Assembly: GCA_036925085.1 (NCBI GenBank)
Contig: JAUPFP010000051.1
Span: forward strand, 1,083,001 to 1,147,000
DNA from: Brachycybe producta
Lineage: Eukaryota > Arthropoda > Diplopoda > Playtdesmida > Andrognathidae
Direction: 5' to 3'
DNA: 64,000 bases
Below, piece after piece: positions 22,384 to 32,300 of the stretch. The stretch's first letter is position 1, and every line of letters begins with the position of its first letter. The position numbers and the translations under genes were made by a program. The notes below the pieces were generated by a model, which saw only the letters and a list, made by a program, of their open reading frames with translations, searched no databases and was not told where the DNA came from.

Positions 22384-23570
22384 ATGAATGCTCCACAGCT
22401 TGTTGCTGGGAGCAATAGTTCCTTTGTTTCAGGTATTATTTCTTCAAACACTGTCCAGGAAGGAAATCATTTAGGAAAACACACTTCAGCTATACCTTCA
22501 CATGTAAAGGTTATGGTGGTTAACTGTATGAGTCTACGAAACAAAGTTCCTGAGTTCATTGTGGCAGTAGAGGAGACTGGTTGCAATATAATTCTTGGTA
22601 CAGAGTCATGGCTTGATGATACTGTTAATAATGGAGAAATATTTCCAGATGGTTTCACAGTGTACAGTAGAGACAGGATTGGTCGTTCTGGGGGTAGGGT
22701 TTTCATACCTATTTCACAAATATTTCATAGTCGCAGGGAAACAAGTTTTGAAACAAACTGTGAAATAGTATGTTGTAGTTTAAGAATAAAGAATGGTAAA
22801 AAGGTTTTTTTATATTCTTTCTATCGGCGACCGGGATCCTCCATAGCAGATATCACTAGTGTAAGAACTTCTTTGAACACTCTTCAACATAAATACCATA
22901 GCCCAACCATTATTTTAGGAGGTGATGTAAATTTTCCAAACATCAACTGGGAAAAGCATACGATGACCAGTGGCAGTGACAGGTCGTTAGCAGTTTCATT
23001 TTTAGACAGTATGAATACTTATTCTATGGAACAGGTTATAACTAAACCAACCAGAAATGACAAAATTCTTGATGTAGTACTGACTAATAGTCCAGAGTAA
23101 TTATCCAATGTTAGGGTATCAGGGGGAATTAGTGATCATCAGATGGTCTCATGTGATGTTAATGCATGTGTGGAAAAAAATTCTCAGGTTAAAAGAGTAG
23201 TGTTTCCTTTTAACAAATGTAATTGGGATGGTTTTAAGTCACACTTGATAGATAATTTTCATAAACTTAAAGAATGTTTTCATCCTCAAAATGTGAATTT
23301 GAATTCGTCACGATTTCATAGTTTAATTTTAAGTGGGTCGTCCTCCTTTATTCCAACCAAGGTAGGTAGGGACTGTGCCACACCAGTATGGTACACTAGC
23401 AAATTTAAAAGGGCTCTTCGTAAGCAATGCTTATGGAGGAATAGGGCTAGAAATCACCCAAATTCAGTAAATTCCAATGAATTCCGTATTGCACAAACAG
23501 CAGCGAAACGGGAAATCTTGTTAGCTCATGACAATTTTTTAAAACAGAAACGCTTGGAGAATGGTTAAAA
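22384..23570 (+). pseudogene. LINE-A ORF2, apurinic-type endonuclease and RT entry, one internal stop
   Basis: It opens MNAPQLVAGSNSSF. The endonuclease (residues about 40-235) shows VMVVNCMSLRNKV, NIILGTESWLDD, SGGRVFIP, SFYRRPGS, LGGDVNFPNINW and a final SDHQM after a TAA at 23098-23100. The same frame continues from 23143 with HSLILSGSSSFIPTK and WYTSKFKRALRKQ, the connector before RT. In the intact family the endonuclease nicks the target DNA. This is the only LINE-A copy in the window that keeps it. Confidence 0.85.
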
Positions 23571-23776
23571 ACGGACCCAAAATTATTTTGGCGTTACATC
23601 AAGAACTCGAGGTGAAGTAGAGAATCTATGCCTTCTCTTGTTGACACAAATGGGAACCTTGTTTCAGATCAAGTCGGGGCAGCTACCTTATTAAAAGAAC
23701 ATTACAAGAAGGTCTTCACAGATGATGATGGCAACTTCTAAAATTAGACTCAAATAAAACCTGTGGTCCAGATGAG

Positions 23777-26130
23777 ATTCAATTCAATTCAATTCAATTC
23801 AATTAAATACACCTGCAATCAGCTCGAAAGCCATGTGGCAGGGAGGGATTGCTCCCAATCACGACTGATTGTCATTATTTAAAAATAAGACATCATCATG
23901 AAATTAAAATCGTCATAACAAAGAACTATTCACAGGAAGAGAAATCCATAGTCTAATAATATTAGGAAGAAAAGACCAAAAATATGCATCAGTCCTAGCC
24001 ATTAATTCTTTGAAAGTTTTTAAATGCCCAAATCTACCTTTACGAGGATTTCTAGTTAGTAAACCATTAAGCAGGGTAATGTTATCACAAGACAGCAAAC
24101 GTCCCAGAAGAGCGAGGCTTTGCTCATTTCTTCGGCCTGCTAATGATTCCCATTCTAGCTCTTGGAGCATAGACGATACGCTGTAAATATACGCATACCG
24201 TCCCTTTACAAATCTTGCAGCCCTACGCTGCACCATTTCTATTTCTTGTTTTAGATTATTTCTAAATGGGTTCCAAATTGGGGAACAATATTCTAAGATA
24301 GGTCTAACTAGGATAAAGTAACAGACCTTCTTTACATTTTCTTTACAATGTTTAAGGGTGCATTGGACAAACCGCAGCCTTTGGTTAGCTTTGGCAACTA
24401 CTTTGGTTATATGATCTTTCCAAAGTATGTCCTTGGACAAGGTTAAGCTAAGATATTTGATGGTATCAACATGGGTTAGCTGAACATCTCCCATTGTGTA
24501 ATCTGCCATGAACGATTCTCGCTTTCGGGAAACTCGCATAACATTGCATTTACTCCTATTCAGTTGTAAATGCCACTCAGAGCACCACTCTTCAACACTG
24601 TCTAGATCTCTTTGGAGGACTTCACTATCCTCATTATCCCTAATCCTCCTGTAAACAACAGCATCATCTGCAAACAAATGCATTGTACTGTTGCATCTGT
24701 CTGCCAGATCGTTTATGAACAGAAGGAAAAGCAGTGGTCCAAGAATGCTACCCTGAGGTACACCAGATGTTACTTTAGCCCAGTCTGACACAGCACCATC
24801 AATTTGAACTCGCTGTTGTCTATTTGATAAGAATGATGATGTCCACGAAATTACTTGTTTAGTTAAGTTAAAAGTCATCATTCTTTTAATTAGTAGTGAA
24901 TGCTTCACTGTATCAAATGCTTTTGCAAAATCTAAAAATACCAACTCAAATTCGCCCTTACTATCCAAGCCAGATTTTATGTCTTGGATGAATAGTGCAA
25001 GCTGGGTATCACATGATCTGCCTTTTCAAAAACCAGGCTGGTTTTCATGAATTAATTTATGGTTTTTTAAATGCTTGATTGTATTAGAATAAATTATATG
25101 CTCGAGAGTTTTACAAACAATGGAGGTCAGAGAAATGGGTCTATAGTTCTTTGGACAATTTTTATCTCCAGTTTTAAGAATTGGGCAGATATTTGCTTGC
25201 CTCCATGCCATAGGCAGTATACCACTATCAAGGGAATCTTGGAAAAGTTTACTTAAAAAAGGGCTAACTTCTGTGGCCAGCTCCTTTAGCAATCTTGGCG
25301 AGATTTCATCTGGACCAGCTGATTTATTAACATCTAGATTACAAAGCAAATTTTGTAATCCAGTAGAGTTTATGATTATATCAGGCATGACATGAGATAA
25401 GGTGCCAAGTTGTGGTTCCTCATTGCCATCATTAGCATGAAAGACACTTTGGAAATAATCGTTAAGTGTGCTTGCAATAACCTGTTTGTCAGTACAGACA
25501 TCACCAAGTGGTGTTATAATTGAAGTTATAATATTTTGAATTTTGTTGAGATTTTTTACATATTTCCTTCCAGAACAACTTGGGACTTTTATGGAGTGAT
25601 GCCCCTAAGACATTATTAGTAAAGTTTAAGTATTCTTTTTTAAGCAAGCTTTTCACAAGACATCGCTGGGAATTAAACTGCAATTTAATATTATCATTCA
25701 TTTTAATCTTCATTTTAGATCTAAATTTGCGTTGTTTACGAAGAGCGCGGCGTATCTCAGTGGTGAACCAAATTGGTTCCAAGCTTGATTTTACATTTTT
25801 GAATGGGATGAATTTATTTATGCCATTAGAAATGACACTGACAAACAATGACCACTGTTGGTTTACATCTTTTGATAGTCCACTTTTATTTTTATTTTTC
25901 AGTTCATTTGTTACAAAGAGCTTAAAATTAGCCCAATCAGCTTTATTGTACTGTAGGACTTTTCGGGGAGCTGATTGGAGTTTTTCGGATTGGGTGGCAA
26001 ATTCTAAGTAAATCATTTTGTGATCGCTTATGCCATCAGCAATTTCAATTGATTTGGCATTTTCTGGGGTGTTCGTAAAAACTAAATCTAGAATATTAGC
26101 TGTTGTATTGGGGTTTGCACTAGTTGATCC
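23777..26130 (-). mobile_element. LINE-B, right-to-left, 3' part (continues at 38719)
   Basis: A second CR1/L2-like LINE on the minus strand. Its 3' end at about 23778-23805 is a run of AATTG/TTGAA repeats. The 5' portion is on the far side of Gypsy-A, whose target duplication ATCC (26127-26130 and 38719-38722) marks the break. LINE-B is itself inserted in LINE-A copy 2, with ATGRGAT-like bases at both junctions as the probable target duplication. Confidence 0.9.
23913..26016 (-). pseudogene. LINE-B ORF2, reverse transcriptase, frameshifted
   Basis: From 26016 downward: the connector (PIWFTTEIRRALRKQRKF), then RT with NKSAGPDEISP, NYRPISLTSIVCKTLEH, a one-base slip in a T run at about 25025, then FLDFAKAFDTVKHSLL, GVPQGSILGPLL, FADDAVVY, and the C-terminal EMVQRRAARFV and TDAYFWSFLPNIIRLW. 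FADD is the catalytic box. The lesions (near 25490 and 25025) suggest loss of function, but large parts are well preserved. Confidence 0.85.
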
Positions 26131-26930
26131 TGTGGCAACCTGGTCTGCTCAATTTTTAAATTTCATTGAGCAGACGAATTTCCCTATGGTGGTCTGCCTG
26201 ACAGCTACAGTAGGCTGTTGGGACGGACACCATTTTGGTGCCAGCAGACCTCTCACCATGAAGTCTATGGGTGAGAGGTCAGAAGTGACCTCTGTCCCCT
26301 CCAGGTGGAGTTGCCTGGAGGTTTCCTGTGGCCTAGTCAACCACAGGATCTGGGCAGTTGGTTGTAGGACTGGAAAGTGACTAGACCTGTGGGTGGAGGT
26401 CAGGGAGACCTCCACTGTCCAGCATCTGGACCTTCTTCTTTTGTGCCTTTGGCCTGTTGGCCTTTGTTTGTATATATTTATGGGGGCTTGGCTGGTAGAA
26501 GTTTACCAGCCAAGTTGTGTAAATATTATCACTGCCTTCAATATCATCTTTTACATCGTAAGTGAATAAATCACTGTTTATCTTCATCTTACTTTGTGTA
26601 CGTGTCTTTTCTTGGGGAGTACCGCGAGGGGGGTGGGTTTCTGGTTTTGGGGAAACTCCACCGTCCTATTCCGACTTGTTTCGGCCGGTCCTCGTGTCGG
26701 CTCGCGGTAGAACCGGAGTTCTACCGCGATATTCTCGGCGTGGCGGCGTGGTTCTCGTCCGTGTCCGTCGAGGGTGGCTCCGTGGAGCCGACACAACTCA
26801 AGGAGCACCGTGCGGGAGACGGCTACGGGTACGGTCCCGTCCCCGTGAGGAGCCGGTTGTGCGGTAAGTTTTACGTCCTTTTTGGGGTGAACTTACTGGG
26901 GTTATTGTGACGGTCCGGCGGGACGTTACA
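26131..26930 (+). mobile_element. Gypsy-A 5' LTR
   Basis: It starts TGTGGCAACC and ends GGACGTTACA. It has TATATTTATGGGG near 26470, AGTGAATAAATCAC near 26560 as the poly(A)-type signal, and a strong splice-donor-like GCG|GTAAGT near 26861. A GGTCTGCTC...GAGCAGAC hairpin lies at its start. Confidence 0.95.
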
Positions 26931-26932
26931 AT

Positions 26933-26972
26933 TGGTGGAGGCGCCGGGTATCGATCCCGGTACCTCTCGCAC
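26933..26972 (+). other. Gypsy-A primer-binding site, extended tRNA complement
   Basis: Two bases after the LTR comes TGGTGGAGGCGCCGGG, then TATCGATCCCGG. Its reverse complement looks like a tRNA 3' half: anticodon-stem end, AGGTA variable loop, T-arm CCGGG-loop-CCCGG, acceptor CGCCTCC, discriminator A and CCA. The first bases ATTGGTGGAGG recur at 48938 in an older family. The tRNA species is not identified. Confidence 0.8.
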
Positions 26973-27561
26973 GGTGATTTACCGTGAGTTCAACCGTTAA
27001 GTCGGTCGAATCACCTTGCGGTGAGAGTACGTCACTGGGCGCAGACTTTGGTCCGTGGGACAGCGGCAGAAACCACCGTTTCACCGTTGATTTACCGTTG
27101 GATACCGTGGGGAACGGACTCTGGTCCGTTGTACCGTGGTTAACGGTAAATTTACCGTCGGTTACCGTATTGGTACCGTCGAATTACCGTGGGGCACGGA
27201 CTACGGTCCGTGGTACCGTGGTTTTCGGTGGTGTACGGTATTTTACCGCAAGTACACCGTGGTGTACGGACTTTTGTCCGTTGGTCCACGGTAGAAAGTG
27301 GTAAAAGGTCTTGTACCACGAAGTACACCGTGAGAGACGGACTTTTGTCCGTTATACCGCGGTCGAAACCGGTGAAGGCAAACTCTGACCGTACTTTACC
27401 GTGGGACACGGACTTTTGTCCGTGATACTGCGGTTTTGCACGGTCCCATCCGTTCGTAACGGTATTTTACGGACTTTTGTCCGTGAGTTTACCGTTTTCG
27501 ATGGTGGAAACCCGAGATCTGGTGGCTTTGTCCAGATTTTACCGTTCATTTACGGGGAAAA
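26973..27561 (+). promoter_or_regulatory. Gypsy-A leader: tandem hairpins rich in ACCGT/ACGGT
   Basis: Six copies of ACGGAC-NNNN-GTCCGT start at 27114, 27196, 27266, 27337, 27408 and 27469, spaced 61-82 bp, mostly 70-71. About 25 ACCGT or ACGGT pentamers lie in some 590 bp. Each unit can form a 6-bp stem with a four-base loop. The same array, slightly eroded, is at 50697-51281. Packaging, translation or protein-binding roles are possible; none is proven. Confidence 0.85.
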
Positions 27562-29337
27562 ATGGAGCCAGCCCCAAAAGTACCGACGGGAGGTCGGGAA
27601 CTTGGAGCAGATGCGGGTTTGGAGTTACGCGGCCGCGTAGTCGACCGTCCCCTTGGGGGGGCGGAAGGCGGTGTGCCTCTAGTGAGAGAGGAGCATAGCG
27701 GTAGCGTAGACAGGGATTTCCCGGAGGACTGGGTCACGGTGCGGAAACGCCGCCGTGACGTCCGTCCGGGAGAATACCTGGTAGAAGACAGTGGGTCCGA
27801 CGGTGAACTCACCGGGGAGGACGAGCAGCCACGGCCGCTTGTCCAAGTTTCCACCGTCGCCCGTCCGGTTGGACGTGGCGATCAGCCCCGTAGGGACATG
27901 GTGGAAATCCTGGACGAGACTGCACGTGAGGGCCGGACCTTTTTGGCCGGGCTATCCGAGCAGCAACTCGTTGAGATTGCTTACGGGATAGATGTCCTTC
28001 GGTTGGAAGGACGACTGTCCCGGTCGTCGGTTGAGCCGAGGGTGGCACCTCGGTTCTCACTGTCGCCCGTGCGTGAAGGCGCACGGGGAGAGGAACCACC
28101 GGTACTTCCCCGGTTGGTACCTCCGCGGGTAGCACCCAGGCCGTCTCCTCGGGGACTTGGCCGGGGAGCTCCTGCTGTACCCGGACAGCAGCCGAGGGTT
28201 CAGATGATGATTCCCTCGGAAGCTGAGTCCGTGTCCGACGTTTCGGGGAACCGGAGCAGGCAACCTCGCAGGGTTAGCGCCGCTGCTTGGACGCCCGCTC
28301 CAGCGGTTCCAGCGGAGGTTCAGGCATTCGGGTTCTTTAACCCGGTCCACTCTTTTGCTCGTTACGACGGCAGAGAGGACTTGACGCCTTTTCTCCGCAA
28401 GTTCGAAGCGAAAGCCCGAGCTCAGCGCTGGACGGACGAGTCCCGATGCAGTTTCTTTACGTTTCTGCTGGACGGTCCGGCGGAAAAGTATTACGCCACG
28501 TTGGTGGAAACTCTTCCAGACCTGACCTGGACGGAGCTGAAGGACGCTATGCGTAGCCGCTTCAGCACCAGCAATCAGGCTCGCCTCTGTTTCGGCGAAT
28601 TCGAGTCAATGAAACAGGGGGGTACCGAGTCTGTACAGGCATTCTACTGGCGGTTCTTGGAACTGTCCGACCGAGTGTCTCCGGGCGAAGATGAGAGCTG
28701 TCGGCTCATTCGCTTCAAACGGAAACTCCAGACGGCCATCACTGATCAGTTGATCAGTTGCAAGGCCGGTACGGTGGAGGCATATGCCAGAAAGGTACGG
28801 CTGGTAGAGGCCGATTTGCTTCTTGTAGGTAAATTACCTACCCGTACAAGAGGGGTTCCTCAGGACAGGGCTAACGCTCAGTCCTCCGGAACCACGGCTA
28901 GCTCTGGGAGCTCTGCCAAGGCTTCATCTTCGAGCCAAACGGGTGCGAAGGCTGCTGCACCGTCCAAGTCGGACAAAGCAGGAGCCAAGACCGGAGGCAA
29001 GAAGAAGAAGCAGGCAGGCTCTGGCGGAGGTCAGCCGGCGGCAACGCCTCGTGGTACGGACCGTACGGGAGATTCACTCCGGCGACTAGGTCCTTGTTTC
29101 GGGTGTAACCAGATGGGTCACCTGAGGAAGGATTGTCCGATGGCTGCGGCCAAAGGGCAAGTTGCTAGAGTGGTGCCTGACGAAAGTCAGAGCCTCCAGC
29201 CAACCGCTGGTGTTGCACCAGTTTGGCTGGAGGGTCGGAAGTACCTGGCCACGGTTCACGATGGCAAGTTCTACTATCGACTCGTGGAGGACGAGGAGAG
29301 ATCCTCGTTAAACCGCCGCCGGTCGCCACCGAACTGA
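27562..29337 (+). CDS. Gypsy-A Gag polyprotein
   Basis: 591 residues, starting MEPAPKVPTGGREL; the ATG is the first after the leader and is conserved at 51282. Residues about 1-230 are acidic and Pro/Arg-rich. The retrotransposon Gag capsid domain covers about 250-400 (FFNPVHSFARYDG, FTFLLDGPAEKYY, WTELKDAMRSRFS). A Ser/Ala/Lys-rich stretch follows, then one CCHC zinc knuckle, CFGCNQMGHLRKDC, at about 512-525. Gag forms the particle and binds RNA. The last 10 codons overlap the frameshift site to pol. No stop or frameshift is present. Confidence 0.93.
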   Translation: MEPAPKVPTGGRELGADAGLELRGRVVDRPLGGAEGGVPLVREEHSGSVDRDFPEDWVTVRKRRRDVRPGEYLVEDSGSDGELTGEDEQPRPLVQVSTVARPVGRGDQPRRDMVEILDETAREGRTFLAGLSEQQLVEIAYGIDVLRLEGRLSRSSVEPRVAPRFSLSPVREGARGEEPPVLPRLVPPRVAPRPSPRGLGRGAPAVPGQQPRVQMMIPSEAESVSDVSGNRSRQPRRVSAAAWTPAPAVPAEVQAFGFFNPVHSFARYDGREDLTPFLRKFEAKARAQRWTDESRCSFFTFLLDGPAEKYYATLVETLPDLTWTELKDAMRSRFSTSNQARLCFGEFESMKQGGTESVQAFYWRFLELSDRVSPGEDESCRLIRFKRKLQTAITDQLISCKAGTVEAYARKVRLVEADLLLVGKLPTRTRGVPQDRANAQSSGTTASSGSSAKASSSSQTGAKAAAPSKSDKAGAKTGGKKKKQAGSGGGQPAATPRGTDRTGDSLRRLGPCFGCNQMGHLRKDCPMAAAKGQVARVVPDESQSLQPTAGVAPVWLEGRKYLATVHDGKFYYRLVEDEERSSLNRRRSPPN

Positions 29338-32300
29338 GTGGTGTGCGACCGGTAAAGCTTCAAAGCTCAGGTGCCTGTCACGGCCTGAGCTCTGAACGAG
29401 GGACGTACCTCCGGGCGGTCTCCAAATATGTGGATGTCCTGCAGAAGGCAGGGGTGCCTCTGGCGAGGTCTGCGGACCCGGAAATTACCCAGTGGGTATT
29501 TCCATCGCCATGCTCCACATTGGAGGCCGTGTGCAGCCAGCTGGATCGCTGGTTTGCCCCCTCACCCTATATGCCTAGTGGTGAGGTGCTGGATCGTGCG
29601 CTCATCGAGCAGGCGGGAGGAGTTGGTGCGCCCATACCTCCCGTGGTGCCTGGGGAGTCTCTGGTTTGTGAGACTGTTCCCCAGTCTTCTGCACGTCTGG
29701 GATTACCGTCCGGTGTGGACGGTAAGGTGGACGGGAGGCAGAAGATCGATGGTGGCAGCCCGCGGGTTCCCATCCCTGAACTTCAGAGCCGGGCCTACGA
29801 CGTAGGTTCACCGAGGGTGTGGGTGTCGATAGGCGATCGTCTGATGGAGATGATCGTAGACACCGGGGCCGACGTGTCGGTCCTAAGCATTACGGCGGCA
29901 CGAGTGATGGAGTTGCCTATAGAGGAACTGGCGGTTCCTTCATTCCTTCTTGGAATGGGTGGGCACTCCATCGAGGTAGTAGGGGTCACAAATGTGGAAT
30001 TGACCATCCACAAGAAAACCATCAAGGTGCCTCTCCTTTTGGTGAAAGGAGAGGGCGAAGCGTTGTTGGGCGTTGATCATGCCTCACGTTTCGGCTTGAT
30101 GGTGGATATCGTGCACCGGAAGGTTTACTTCCGGGAGGATGTCTGGACGGCACATCCAGACGCCCTCCAAGCTGCATTCACCGATCGAGCACTTGCAGAA
30201 CCTAGGGAGGTGGAAGCAATTCCATCGCCGATACCAGGGGCTTTGCCTCCGGGACGGCAACTCCCAGTGGATCCGCCGGCACTCGAGCAGGTTGACGGGT
30301 GGGTGAACATTGTTTCACCAGAGCTGCCCGAGACCAGAACCTCTATCGGGCGCGGAGAAGTTTGTTCTCTGCGACTGAGGGAGAATGTCTGGCTACCAGC
30401 CCACGTACGACGTGTCGTATCCGTGACGTTGGTAGAGCATGCCGGCCCTGGCCAGCTGCTTCTCGTGGAGCCGCACCGGAAAGCCTTAGGTGGACGTGGT
30501 GTGTTAGCAGTAGCAGGTATCGCTGCAGCTAACCGGCTTGGCACGTACGATATATGGCTTGAAAACGTGGGGAATGCACCCATTGCCCTGGAAACAGGAG
30601 AGGGTGTAGCCACGGCTCAAGCAGTGGAGGCTGCCATTGTGGTAGGGCTGGAAGAGCCGTCTAAGTTGAGAGGGGGAGGCCCCACTCAAAAGACAGTTCG
30701 ACCAGGGAAGTCCTCGTCTAAGTTGAGAGGGGCGTCCGGAAACGGACGCCAAGTGCTCAACGTGGCGACGGCTCCCACTCTCGAAGAGTGTCTTAAGATT
30801 GGTGACAATCTGAAGGCTGAAGAGGCGAGACAGCTTCGAGAGTTCCTGCTGGCACGCCGGGATCATTTCGCGTTCGACTTCACAGAGTTGGGTGAAACCT
30901 CTCTGGTCGAACATACGATCGATACCGGTGGGCAACCTCCGGTGCGTGAAGGATTGCGTCGAACCGCTCCAGCGGCCAGAGCAGTCGAGAAAGAAGAGGT
31001 GGCGAAGATGTTGGATGCAGGGGTTATCCAACCTTCGCGTAGTCCCTACGCGAGCCCTATCTTGCTTGTCTGCAAGAAGGATGGTGGCTTTCGTTTTTGC
31101 GTGGACTACCGGAAACTGAACGCCCAGACAAAGCTGGATCAGTATCCGTTGCCTCGCATCGATGATGCGCTCGACTCGTTGGCCGGTGGGAAGTTCTTCG
31201 CTACCTTGGACCTGGCTAGTGGTTACTGGCAGGTTCGGATGGCTGAGCCAGACATTGAGAAAACGGCATTCATTTGCTCTCAAGGTCTGTTTGAGTTCCG
31301 GAAAATGCCTTTCGGACTCTGTAATGCTCCAGCCACCATGCAAAGAGCGCTAGACCTCTTATTGGCAGGACATAAGTGGGAGACTTGTCTGGTGTACCTG
31401 GACGATATTATCGTCTTTGGGAACACTTTCGAGCAGTTTCTCGAGAGACTCTCCACTGTCCTTGGACTGTTACGAGTGGCGGAGCTGAAACTCCAGCCGA
31501 AGAAATGTTTCTTTGGCTTTAACAAAGTACGTTATCTCGGTCACGTAGTGAGTGCCGAGGGAGTTGCTCCGGACCCGGATCTCGTGCGGGCAGTCCAGAA
31601 GTTTGATGTCCCGACGACAGTGACAGGCGTCCGCAGTTTTCTCGGACTTGCCGGTTACTATCGAAGGTTCATCAAGGACTTCGCCAAGGTGGCAAGGCCT
31701 TTGCACAATCTTACGAAGAAGGATGCGTCCTTCGAGTGGTCGGATCGGTGCAAACTAGCGTTTGCTCGGTTAAAGGCATTTTTAACCGAAGCGCCGGTAC
31801 TCACCATGTACGATCAGCGTGTTGAGGTAATTATCCATACCGACGCTAGTGGGTACGGCTTGGGAGTCGTAGTCTACCAGAAGTTACCGGAGGACAGTGT
31901 CCCCCGTGTTCTGGCCTACGCAAGCCGACTCATGAAAGGAGCGGAAACACGGTATTCGGTCACCGAGCAGGAGTGCTTGGCGGTCATGTTTGCCGTGGGT
32001 AAATTTCGTCCTTACCTCTTTAACCGGGAGTTTGTGATCGTGACAGATCACCATGCTCTTTGCTATCTGCAGACAGCCAAGAACCTGCAAGGCAGGTTGG
32101 GGCGTTGGCAGATGCAGCTTCAAGAGTACCGGTTTAAGGTTCAGTATAGGAAGGGAACACTGCACGTGGATGCCGACGCTTTGAGTCGGTATCCTGTTCG
32201 TGATGTGGCGGACCTTTCCTTACCTGAATACGTCGAAGCCGACGTAGGTGAGGTTATTTACCACATCCGTTCCGAGGTGGATTGGGTCAAGGAGCAAGAG

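Larger units (their letters stand above)
22007..23776 (+). mobile_element. LINE-A copy 2, left part (continues at 38976)
   Basis: It is 5'-truncated inside ORF1, starting at GATGTGTGTAGACAGTATGG. It carries the end of the SGNH domain (to 22338), then ORF2 with endonuclease and the start of RT. At 23760-23776 (CTGTGGTCCAGATG) the LINE stops, and it resumes with GGGATGTATGCTATC at about 38981, the very next bases of the family sequence as seen in copy 1 at 4400. The intervening DNA is LINE-B with Gypsy-A inside. Confidence 0.9.

Noticed and set aside
30504-31343. A 279-codon antisense frame in Gypsy-A pol
   Set aside because: It is a by-product of GC-rich codon use in pol. Its similarity to plus-strand peptides at 18.2 kb only reflects that the latter is an antisense fossil RT.
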